In this document: piece by piece, positions 1 to 10,933 of the stretch
Layout: each line of letters starts with the position of its first letter
Numbering within the stretch: position 1 is the first letter of the stretch
Assembly: GCF_009730915.1 (NCBI RefSeq)
Contig: NC_052483.1
Span: forward strand, 1,550,001 to 1,614,000
Direction: 5' to 3'
DNA length: 64,000 nt
DNA from: Dioscorea cayenensis subsp. rotundata
Taxonomy: Eukaryota; Streptophyta; Magnoliopsida; Dioscoreales; Dioscoreaceae
Notes under the pieces: model-generated
Database searches by the model: none
What the model was told of the DNA's origin: nothing
Seen by the model: the letters and a program-made list of their open reading frames with translations, nothing else
Translations under genes and position numbers: made by a program

Positions 1-3000
1 CCCACCAGAAGCCCATTTAGCCGGAGAATTTTTCACTCCCCAGGTGCCAGAACTAGAGAGGGATGGGAAATCAGACCTGCATTGCCATATGCATGCAGAA
101 GCAGAAGTGGTTAAGCCACAAAGTGGTTCTATAGAAACAGAAGTTTCACATTTCATGAGTTGAGGCTTCTTCAAAATTTTCATTTCTGAACACGTTATCC
201 CAATACATACTATTCATGTGTAGTTTTAGAATGCAATAAAGGCAAATTTAATTTAACCAGAAATCTAGTTCAAGAATACAACAGTTAAGCAGAAATGTAA
301 AATATGATCTTCCAATATCTAATCAAGCTGTCAAGCTAATAAACCAATCTAGTTTAACCGAGGCTAATATCTCAATAAACTACATCCATTATTGAGGAAA
401 CAAAGCTACTGAGATGAGGTAAGTAGGAAACAATGGCAAAAGTAATAGAAATATGAGTAAAACAAAAGGAAACATGTATATTTTTGAAAATGAAAGCACA
501 AAAATCAAAAGAATGGAATAAAATATTTAAAAAGACCAAAAAATAGAGCAGAAGTAAATTATGAAAGATAGATATGAACATACTGCTTGGCTTCTTGTTT
601 AGTTTGGTCAACAGGACCCCAGAATAGATCATCTTCAGCTCTAACTTTTGATTGACCAGAAAATGACGAATTGGGTTGGCTAACAGAAGAATTCTTGGTT
701 TGTACAGAAGATTCAGTCCTGGATGGAGATGATCCAGATATCTGCCAAGTTGAACTACCTCCGCGGTTGCCCTGGCTTGATTGAACCTTTGGAGGAGTTG
801 GTATTGGGACATGCTGTTGCGCTGATGGTGCTTTCTTTTCCTGTTCCTTTTGAATATCTCTCAATGATGCAGGTCTCTGACCCTTCCCGACTTCTGTAGA
901 CCATGCTGCTGAGAGAGGTGCATGGCTAACTTGGTCCCCTCTCCACAGAACAAAATCTGCTAGTGAAGGGCCCCCTGGGGGTGCAGGTAATGATTCTGGT
1001 TCTTGTGGGACTGGACGAACATTTTTTACCTTCTCAACAGAAGTCGACAAGTCAGCAGAAACAACTGAGGAAGAAGCCTTCTGTCCAGCATTCTTTGCCT
1101 TTGCCGCCTTCTTGCGGCTCTTTCTGGTGTCTTTTGCTTCAACAAAATCATCATCATCCGGAGCAACATTGACAAGACAGCCCGACTGTTTTGGTGGAGA
1201 CAAAGCCAGACCCTTGTTATCACCTGTAGGAAAATTCTTATCTGCTTCATTTGCCTTGGCCAGAACTTCTTCCGCCAGTAGATCATGCAGTTTGCTTTTC
1301 CTGCCCTTTAAATCCACTGTTAGTGCACTAGTTGTGTTAGCGTTAACTTTGTTAGGTTGGTTAGCCAAATTAGTGATGCCACCAGACCAAGGAGTTGGAT
1401 TGATATTAGCGGGGACTACCACAGCAGCAGGCTCAGAAACCACTATCTCCATCTGAGCCTTGTGTTGTTCCTCCAATTGAATTTCCACGAGTGACTTAGC
1501 CTTGGGCCCTGGAGCAGATCTCCAAGATCTATGGCTTGCATTTATTTGAGGATTAGGCACCAAATTTCCAACTTGCTCCTGCTGTAACTTCCCTTCAGTT
1601 ACATCAGCACATTTAGTTGGAACCCTTGAAGGTGCTGAACTTTTAGCCTGTTGAGAATCCATGGTTTCTGCAGTAGACAAGAAAGAATTATCACCTGTGC
1701 CTTGATTAGATTGTTCTGCATTTGCAGGTGCCAATGGTTTTCCACTACTAGTATTGACATCCTGAATTTCCAAATTTTGTTTTGATTGCTCACTGGAAAT
1801 TGCTTTTGATGATCCCTTAGCAAGGTCAGAAGCTGATTGTGCCTTTGAGTTCTTTTGTTTTTTTGATTTCTTCTCTGATGTTTTCTTTGCCTCGCGCATT
1901 TCCCCGTTTTTCGCTCCTTTTGTTGAAGATGGTTCAATATGACACGGTTCAGGGGCATTCATCAAGGGAGCTTTTGCGTCACTCACTTGTACAGAAACTG
2001 ATTGTATCACATCAGAGGCTACCAGACCCTCTTTAGAGAACTCCATTTCTCCAGAGAAGCCTGCAGTCAAAGTTTGATTTGGTTGGTTCACAGCCAGTGG
2101 TTCATTGTGAGCCAAATCGTCTGTGTCTTGCACATTCTTAAGAGGAACAAAAGCCTCCTCTGCCACCTTGTCCATTACCCTTGGTAGAGCCAAACCATCT
2201 GTTATTGCAGGTGTGGTTATGGGATCAGATTTCAAAACAGTATCAACACATTCTGGTGGAGTAGAGCCCCAATCTTTTAGATGAGTTGTTTGGTCAAACA
2301 TTTGATGAGGCAACTGCAGATTGGCAGGCAACTGCAGATTGGAACTATCTGGGCAACTGACAGCATGAGAAACTTGCACATTCAAATTTGGAGGACTGTT
2401 TGTATCCTTGGGTACATCAACAACAGGCTGATGGCTGATCTGAAGAGCTTCCCGAATTTGTTGCATGCCAAGCTGGTCCATTTGAGCATTTCCCATAGGC
2501 ATCGCAGCTTCTAAATGTCCAAAAGATGGTTCAGGAAAATGTTGATGAGATTGATGCCCGGATAGGACGTGGGAAAGCAAATTTTGCTGCTGCTGTTGCA
2601 GCAATAGCTGCTGTTGCTGCTGTTGCAACAATAGTTGTTGCTGCTGCTCTTGCTGCTGCTTAAGTAAATAAATATCCAGAGGAGAAAGTTGAGCAGGAAG
2701 AACAGGCTGAGGTTGCAATTGAAGCTGGGAGAGTAAAAGCTTTTGCTGCAATAAATTCCGGATTTGTGGATCATGAGATATGTCAGAAGAAAGCAAGTTG
2801 TCAGATGGCAACACACCAGATGACAGACCAAGCTGATTCATTATTTGAGAAAAACTAGGTTGATTTTGTGTTTGCACCCGCTGATGCTGAACTCCAAAGC
2901 CAGCTTGAGCAAAATGCTGATTGTGATGAATTTCCATATTATCTTGGACAATACCCATGCCACCATGAACATTGCCATTCAAAGGTTGAGCATCAGGGAA

Positions 3001-6000
3001 GTTTGACCATACAGATAATCCAGAATTAACAGCTGGTGAAGGAGATTTCTCTGCATTAGCCTGCAACATTGAAAGCAAATCTGTATGTTGTGCCTGAGGA
3101 ATATGCCGGACAGCATCACCTGCTAGGGGCAGTGACTTTGAACTTGGTAAAGGAGAACTTGGGAAAAGATCAGCTTTTGGTGCGTTAGATGAAGTGTCTC
3201 TTCCAGGCCAAAATGACACAGGATTTGGTAGGGAGTTCTGCCGCTCTAATGATAATCGATGAGATAGTAGGTAGTTTAAATCACTCAAACTTTCTCCTCC
3301 CGCGGATGGCATACCACCACCAGAAGCATTCCCAGTGTATTCCCGAGTAACTGGAAAAATTTAGACAAATCAAGGAGTTATTCCAAAGAAAAAAAAAATA
3401 ATCATCCAGGATATAACACCACTTTCAGGAAAGAAATGAGCATTGCACATGCAGTGCATCAATTTAAAAAAATAAGAATAAAAACAACCTTCCGAAAAGG
3501 ATGTATGTCTAGAAGGTGAACTGCTCGGATTGCCGGACATTAATGACTCCAAATAGCGATTTTCTGCTTCATTTGCCATCATGGGCCTGGCTTTCTGCCC
3601 ATTCTTGTAAGGTTCAAATTCAGCTGCATCTATAGGTGAGTTACCAGGAAGGCTAAAGTTTCCTGCATTTGGCGTCACTGCATCAGTTTGTTTGGCTACA
3701 TTAAATCCAGGAGGGGGCCTTGATTTCATTCGTAAATGAGGCATAACATCCCCCAATAAAGAAAATGGAGTATCAGCCGGAGCACTTGCAATGCGAAACT
3801 GGCAAGTCAATGCCAAAATATCCTGCTTCAAACCACCCTATCAGATCACTTCCAGAAAAAGGGCCTTGAATTTGACCCTGAGGGTCTTGATAATATAGAG
3901 TTAGTTCTTCTGGAGAAGGTTGAGACTGAAGCTTTCTAGCAACTGGTTTGTCCTTCAAGATGAAAGAATCTCCTGGCCCATGTGAGAGACTGCCATCCCT
4001 ATCTTGCCCTAAGACCTCAGATGATTGCCTTCTAACAAGGGAAGAAGGTCCAAACTCTGAATGAAAATTTTTGTCGTCATGCCGAAGGGAACCATCTCTC
4101 TGGTAAGCAGAAGAAACAGCAGAAGTATTCATAGTATTCATCTGCTCCATTTCCAGATCTTTCTGGATATTTGGCCATCCAGGACCAGCACTGGTATTAG
4201 CAGCATTACAATCATGAGATGAGCTATCTACAGATTGACCAGTTGGCTGAACATGGTGCTCCTTCAGGAAACTTTCCGAAACACTGGTATCTCCAATGGG
4301 GTCTCCCTTCTTGGCAAAGCCTTCCAATCTTAAACCTGCATAAAAGGGAACTGACTGAAAATGTTTGATACAAATCAAGTGTGTTATAATAACAGATGGA
4401 AGGAATGGCCAGCCCAGAAAAACAGTACATACTGATTTCAAAACGAAGTATCGCCCACAGATAGGTTAATCATCAATTAAAAATAAATCAGGAGTTCAAA
4501 AGCAAACAGACTACATCTTGCTTCCATGGAGGAATAATCTCACAAACTCTTAAAGCAACCTGAGAGAGGACTTTGAGAATATACTTACAATGAGAATAAA
4601 TAATGTGGTTTAAAAAGTAAGCTGTTAGACTACAATTTTAGGGAAAGAAAGTAGGTTTTGGACTTCAAGATTTGGTAAAGAAGATTGAGTGTCTTCTCCA
4701 AAAAACCAAGAATCCAGACTAAAATAAACCAACACAACCAAGAAATATCACTCTTGAGTGCAGAACTCAATCTAGAAAAGTACTTGAAATTGATATGAGA
4801 ACACGTGGAATCTTTAGTTGCAAGTGTGACAAAGAATCTGGCATATTATCAATTGTAATCAAGACACTTTAATCCTGAAAGTGCAGTTATGGTGTGCACT
4901 ATTCAGCCTAAACCATTTGATCGACCGAACAGACACATTTCAGTCAGTTCTGTTTGGTTTTAAAATGTTCTTTGGTTGGCCTTTTAAAGATATAAAAACT
5001 AATTATCCAAATCAGTTATAAATTTTATTAAATACATTTTTTTTTAATTTGAGAAGTTACTATTATGAATAATGTTATGCTGCTCTTAAATTATGTTAAA
5101 AAGCGATTGTATTGGTATATTTCTTGTACTTGCATACTTATACTTGTAAAATTAAAATGAATTTATTTTAAAAGATAATGTTTTTTATTTAAATATATTT
5201 GTAATTATATCTCATTATTCAACCTAACAAATCAACTAAATTGACCAAAACTTTTGGCGCGGTATTAATAAATAAAATCAATTCAAACAGTTTTAAGTTT
5301 TACATAACCAAAACTTCTGATTATATAAATTTCAAAAGAGAACGAGTGTGCAGCAAACTAACCACTGCAAATATCTAATTGCAAGGGTAATAAGCTATAG
5401 GGAATATAAAAATAAGTACAAAATACACTTCTCATACAAACATAGGATACATACTGTCAAGGTGTGAATGAAACGCATTGTATTTTGATCAATCAGTGCT
5501 AATGCAACTTTTTCCCAATTAAAATAATTAAAAAAATTGAAGTAAATACCTTTACTGCTGCCAGTAAGGTCATCTCTACCATCATCCACAGTATAGGGGA
5601 AATCTTCTAGACTCCCTATTCATATACAAACAAATCTCAGATATATATACAAGTTGATTCAACTTCCCTAATGGAGAGAAAAAGTGGTCAAAATGTCAGA
5701 TTCTAAAAAAAAGCAGAACCTGGTCTTATATGTTTGGGTGGGACTACATCTACTGAACTTCTTCCGGCAGAGCCATCTTTTGAAACCTGAGGCAGGCCAC
5801 TGCTTACGATATCACCTTTATCAATTCCTTTCAAAATAACCTACTCAAAGAGAATATAGTAAGAACAAAACCATAAGAGGAAACCAACTAATTAACAATA
5901 AAGACAATCACCAATTCTTCAGGAGGAGGAGCAAAAAGAGCCAAAGGCTCCAATGGTTCTCCTATTGTCAGAGAAGGAACTTCAATAAACTCTTCAAATG

Positions 6001-8118
6001 ACATCCTATAGTTTGAAATATTAGTTGTCCTGTAAATGTCAAGCAGCTTCATCCTAGTGTATTTTAGAGTATGGGGATCCCCATGGATATCTTCAAACTT
6101 GTCCGAAATAGCACGGGAAACACTGCTGTTAGCAGAGCTCAATGTGAGGTTGCCCCTTCCACGACCAGCGGGAAAAACAGGTGTCCCATTTTCCCCTCTA
6201 GCTCGACCATATCCAAACGTAGGAGTTGGTTTGTTAGATGACAAGGATGGATGATGAGATGCATCACCCCTTCCTCGAGCCAGAAAAGAGTTAGACCTCC
6301 ATGAGCGAGAATGATGTTCACCATCTTTATCTGAATCTTTGCCATGATTATTTATGTCCTTCCCTTGGTTACTTACATGAGAAATTCCTTTCTCACGAGA
6401 AAGCTCACCATCTCTACCGGAATCTGACCATTTTTCACGTCTACTCTCTGAATCTTTATCATCAGGTCCCCACCGGTTGTTCCATTTGCTCTCACGGCGT
6501 GGGTCATAGTTATTGTCCCTGTTGCTAGAATCCATCCACTTGTCAGATGAGACTCGGCGTGCTTCCCCGCCATGTCTAGAGGAACTATCAGTCCAACGTT
6601 CTGGCCTTCGTGAATCCCCAATATCCTTATCCCCCTCCCTCCAACGATCTCGGCGAATACCAGAGTTTATCTCCCTTTCTTCATCATGCCAACGATCACG
6701 ACGCCCAGATTCTGTATCATAAAATGATGGCCTGAAAACATCCCTTTTCTTGTCTACATCACGAAAGGAGTCACCATTTCTTGCAACTTTTACAGCATCA
6801 GAATGCTTTGGGTTATGAGGACTAAAATGAGGGTCCTGCCAAGAATCCATAAAGCACATATAGCAATTCCATTATCTTTTAGTTTTCTAAACAAATAAGT
6901 GATAAAATAGAACCTACTCGCAACTGATACCATTTGTAGATAGTATAAAACACATGAGTGTCAAATATTTGAAACTTATATGAAATATAACATTACCCCA
7001 CTCATCGCCCCAAGCTTATTATCCCCTGGCTTTGGAAGAAGCCACTGAGGAGAAAGTGGCATTGGATTGTCGGACCCATGCATGTCTGCATAATGAAAGA
7101 TAATATGATCAATATCATTATCAAAGTAACCACTCAATGGATATTAGGATCTTCTTTAATTTCAATTACTTTGAATGGACAAATGGTATATCTTATCGGA
7201 TAGCCTGTGAACTTGTATAGCGAACAAGAAAAAAAATTTAATAACTTTGCAACTAATTGATAGCTTCACATAAAGAAAGTTCCAACAAAAAAAAAAAACC
7301 TTCTTTTACGCAAGTAAATAATTTAATATTCCATTGCGATTTACAGTCTAATAATCCATCAACATGAGCATCAATGACAAAATCAACATACCAATCTACC
7401 AACCCAATATATACCCCATAAGACACTGTGATAACAATAGTCTATCAAGCATAACAGTATTCGTCCAAAAATTAGACTATCCCCATATTTTCAATGTGCA
7501 AAACTACCCTTCAAACATTAGCCTATAATCCAAACCAAATCAAGCCAAACCACATCTCACATATGAATTTAAAGCATGAGATACCATCAGCAGTATGAAA
7601 TCAACACCACACTGGTAAATATCCACAAAATCAGCACTGATCCCTACAAATTGCCGAACTAAAGGATGGACAGTTAAAAAAAAACCTCAAAACCGCAGAT
7701 AAAACTTGTATATCAGGACATGACAACCAACTTGAGCTAAAAACATGAAAAGCCATCCGATGTGTGCGAAATCAACACTACACCGATACAAACCAAGAAA
7801 TCCGCCAAGATTCACTCTCAAACACCAGAACAACGGTGAAAAGTAGAAAAAGAGACCAAAACCATCGATTGAATTGGTATAGACCGAAAAGTCTCAGAAA
7901 ACCCCAAGAAACAGAGGCGATCACCCGATTCCAAGAAAAAGAAAAGGGGATACAGTGGATGGATGCTCAAATCGAGACCAGAAACACCGCCGCCAAAACT
8001 AGGGTTTTCGATTATGGGAAGCTCGACGAGGAGAGAAGCGAGGACCTTTGAGGATCGGGCCGTGGGAGGTGTCGACATTGAGGCCACGGAGGGAGTCAGC
8101 ATTGGAGTCGCCGGACAT
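1..8118 (-). CDS. EXA1: EXA1-like GYF-domain translation regulator (3' end off window)
   Basis: Seen: exons (minus strand) 8118-8046, 7085-6997, 6835-5912, 5840-5720, 5615-5550, 4335-3489, 3350-584 and 76 to beyond 1, all with GT/AG borders and matching phases. The product follows Arabidopsis EXA1 (At5g42950) end to end: an RDRW-rich N-terminal region, an eIF4E-binding type motif YTRMKLL near 6043-6063, a GYF domain (PQGQIQGPFSGSDLIGWF then AGYFGIDLPV) near 3790-3900, a PPPGF motif just after it, a glutamine-rich stretch coded at about 2570-2665, and a DDLFWGPV motif. Known: EXA1 and its animal kin GIGYF bind eIF4E-family caps and repress translation; loss of EXA1 blocks potexvirus accumulation. 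The start is the ATG at 8118, because exon 1 joins in phase to the conserved GSDNPMPLSPQWLL exon. Odd: one base too many in the run at 3796-3798 breaks the frame at the end of the GYF domain. The 1.2-kb intron 4336-5549 holds nothing recognisable. Confidence 0.93.
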
Positions 8119-8402
8119 GGTCGGAGCTAGGGCTGGAGTTCGAGAGCTTTGGGCAGTGGTTTCGTCTCGCGGAGGCGTAGCGATTGGGAATCCGAGCAGC
8201 TTAAAAACAACAGATGAGGGCTTGAGATAATGAGAAGGTTTTAACAAGTACCCCCCTGAAAGTTTCACAATTTCATAGAGATCCCCAAAGTTTTGGGAGT
8301 AGTAATGTGAAATTTTTGAGGATTTGAAAGAAATTTTCAAGAGAATATTTTAAAAAAATGTATAAAAATGACAAGTAATTAGTGGAATTTAAGAAATTTT
8401 TA

Positions 8403-8656
8403 GGTATAAGTCCCTCTATTTTTCTCTTTCTTCTTTTTTGGTCTCTCTACTCAGAAATACTCCCTAAGTAGTCCTACTACTCTTGAAATATGCCAATTAT
8501 TGCTTATTTTCAAGAGTAGAGGGATTAGATGGGAAGAGATTAAGGGTAGAGGGACTAAATTAAGTAATTTTCAAGAGAAAAGGGATTAGTGGACCACATT
8601 TAGAGGGACCAAAAAAGAAGAGAGAAAAATATAGGAACCAATTTGGATATTATACC
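8403..8656. mobile_element. MULE-like MITE with 9-bp target site duplication
   Basis: A 254-bp non-coding foldback. It starts GGTATAAGTCCCTCTATTTT and ends with the imperfect inverse, ...AAAAATATAGG then TTATACC. It is flanked on both sides by the 9-bp direct repeat AAATTTTTA (8394-8402 and 8657-8665). A diverged copy of the host repeat at about 8760-8910 reads through the same point without the insert, giving a paralogous empty site. A 9-bp duplication with long inverted ends is the hallmark of Mutator-like elements. No transposase is encoded. Confidence 0.8.
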
Positions 8657-8689
8657 AAATTTTTATTTAATTCTCTGTGAATTTTTAGT

Positions 8690-8930
8690 TAACAAAAATA
8701 TATTAGCCAAAAAATTGTATAATTTTATAAACATCCCAAAACTTTTGGCAGTTGATTAGAATTATTTATAATTTATGGAGTGATGTTAAATTTGTAAGGA
8801 TTGGAAAGAAATTTTCATGGGAATATTTGTAAAAATACATATATATGACGAATGATTAGTGAAATTTAAGAAATTTGTATTTAATTCTCTATTAATTTTT
8901 AGTTTAACAAAATATATTAGAAAAATTACT
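8690..8930. repeat. Diverged copy of the repeat at 8240-8400
   Basis: The stretch around GAAAGAAATTTTCATGGGAA and ATTAGTGAAATTTAAGAAAT repeats the sequence at 8320-8400 with roughly one mismatch in six. Weaker relatives lie near 9160-9250 and 9335-9430. The family is unknown; it could be decayed tandem or transposon sequence. Confidence 0.55.
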
Positions 8931-8934
8931 GAAG

Positions 8935-9125
8935 TGCTCAGAGCATGTATTTTGCATTATTGTAGTAAACGAGATTAAGATAATTAAAAGATCTCAAGTT
9001 CAAGTTTTGTTGGAAAACAATAATGATAACCGATCTCCTGTTGCGAACTCACAATCCAAATCTCTCATCCCCCACTTGAGAGTATGCAATTGAATGATTA
9101 ATTTTCAATTTGTGCTCTCCCTAAT
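8935..9125 (+). repeat. SINE-like piece
   Basis: Contains GATCTCAAGTTCAAG, close to a pol III B box, followed by about 110 bp of non-coding sequence ending in an AT run. There is no clear A box or target duplication, so this is tentative. Confidence 0.3.
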
Positions 9126-10159
9126 ATATATATATATATACCGTGTTTCTCACTTTAAAAAAAATATAATTCATGGAGTGATATGAAAATTCTCAATGGA
9201 AATTTTGTGAAAAATTTATTTCAATAAAATGAGTGAATAAATTAGCTCATTAAATACAATTTTTTTAAATCATTTTTTTCTCCTCAAAAGTTGCGGTTGA
9301 GACAACTGGGTACCTCGAGGAGTTTACTGTAATTATATATGATTTGTGGAGTTGCTTCAAATTTTAGAGAATTGAAAGGAAAATCTCTGGGTTTATTTGT
9401 AAAAGTATACAAAAATTATTATTAATAATACGGAATAATAAATGTTGTTAATCTCTCACCCGCGCATGACGGAGACGTGGAGGGAAGGGATCTGAGCCGT
9501 AAAGATGAAAATGTTTGCCTCGAGATTGAGACCTTAGACAATTCGGGGTTTTTCACAGATAACACCCTGAACATTTTCGTATTTGCATTTAATCTTTAGA
9601 AGTAATGGCAATGACCTTACGGATGGATGTTCCTGTGATTATTGATAGTTCGTGGGGTTGTGTGAAAATTTTGAGGCTTATGAGGAACTTTCCTCATGGA
9701 TTGGGACCGTGAACTTGCCTCGGGATTAGGATTAGATGATCTTGTAGTGTTGCCTCTGAAGTACATTGTTCTTTTTCTAATATTATTTGAAAAAAAAAAT
9801 GTTTATATGTGGTAGGAAATTTTTAGGTGTGAATAATGTGCACGATTAATAAACTTTTTTTTAATGAGATTTTTCATTAATAGGCATAGATTATTTCTTT
9901 TTTTAAGTTAATTTTATATGATAAACGATTTATTTAAAATAGTGAGGCAGATATTTGGTGTAAATTATGCAAAAGTGATTATATATGCTTGTCGTCTACT
10001 TTTGATCTATTAGCTTGGTCTTCTATGGAAGATATTCATAAACTTTAGTCCATACAAGTGCAAAGGTGAATTGCGAGTATAATTATCTCGACAATGCACC
10101 CTCTAACATTTCTTGTAAAAAAAAAATTATATCTGTTCTTAAAGAATCTTCATGTACGA

Positions 10160-10300
10160 TGACCACTAGTTAGCCCAATGGTACTCACCATTAGGCTAAA
10201 ACGAGTGGATGGCAAAAGGCACAAAATCAAAATCCTACACTTGAGTATATTTTAAAGTTTTATGTAGCAATATATATATATATATATATATGTACTATTC
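10160..10300 (+). repeat. SINE-like piece with a perfect A-box match
   Basis: TAGCCCAATGG at 10171-10181 fits the pol III A-box consensus TRGCNNARNGG at every position. About 50 bp downstream, ATCAAAATCC resembles a decayed B box. An (AT)n run follows. No target duplication could be defined. Confidence 0.4.
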
Positions 10301-10359
10301 ACAATATTATATTATTAGTTTGATTTAGTTTTGAAAATCTTATAAAAAGGGTAGGCTAT

Positions 10360-10475
10360 CCCCACTGGTGATTACATGCACTTGTGATTGAGCTCTCTCC
10401 GGGGTTGCATAGTTGATGCACCTTCGAACCTGCTTGTCCTTTATTTTATCAGTTGTTGACTTTGTAAAAAAAAAA
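10360..10475 (+). repeat. GATGCA/poly-A short repeat (copy 1a)
   Basis: GGGGTTGCATAGTTGATGCA, then CCTTCGAACC, ending in a poly-A run at about 10466. A related piece at about 10535-10640 has GTAATTGATGCACCATTTT and also ends in poly-A. AGGTTCGAAGG on the opposite strand resembles a B box. Confidence 0.4.
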
Positions 10476-10933
10476 TCTTATAGGCATATATAAATTTTTA
10501 TTGATTTATATGATCAGGTTAATAAATTTTTTGATAGTCGAGAAACCACCGTAATTGATGCACCATTTTAGATATCTATCCATTGACAACCTGTCAATAG
10601 AACGCGGTTATTGTCTCTGTTAAAAAAAAAAATAAAAATAAAAAATCCAAATATGATATGACTATAGTTTGTTCATTGATTTGGACCCAAATTTCAAACG
10701 GGTCCAACCCAACCAAGTCTAAGTTGGCGCGTGGTTTTCACCGAACTAAATTTAGTTTAATAATTAAATGCCGCGAAAAATAAATAGTTTTTACTGAAAA
10801 GAAAAACCCCGAAGTCTTTCAGGTTCGTATAAAGCACGAAGAAGAGTAGCCATGGCGTCTCTCTATACTCTCCCATTCTCCATCGTTGCCAGCAACGAAG
10901 CTCTCCAATCCCCGCAATCTCGTCGCGGAATCC

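Larger units (their letters stand above)
8119..10933. other. EXA1/SWI3D divergent intergenic region
   Basis: No gene was found here. The two flanking genes point away from each other, so both promoters lie in this 2.8 kb. Most of it is AT-rich repeat debris: diverged copies of one repeat around 8240-8400, 8690-8930 and 9160-9430, a MULE-like MITE at 8403-8656, SINE-like pieces, and (AT)n runs at about 9125-9140 and 10269-10291. The proximal 5' leaders are GC-richer (8050-8200 and 10810-10930). Confidence 0.7.

Noticed and set aside
1112-1456. 114-residue plus-strand frame
   Set aside because: Antisense to the big EXA1 exon 584-3350, which is conserved to Arabidopsis.
7764-8051. 95-residue plus-strand frame
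   Set aside because: Lies opposite EXA1 intron 1 and the edge of exon 1; no similarity and no splice support.
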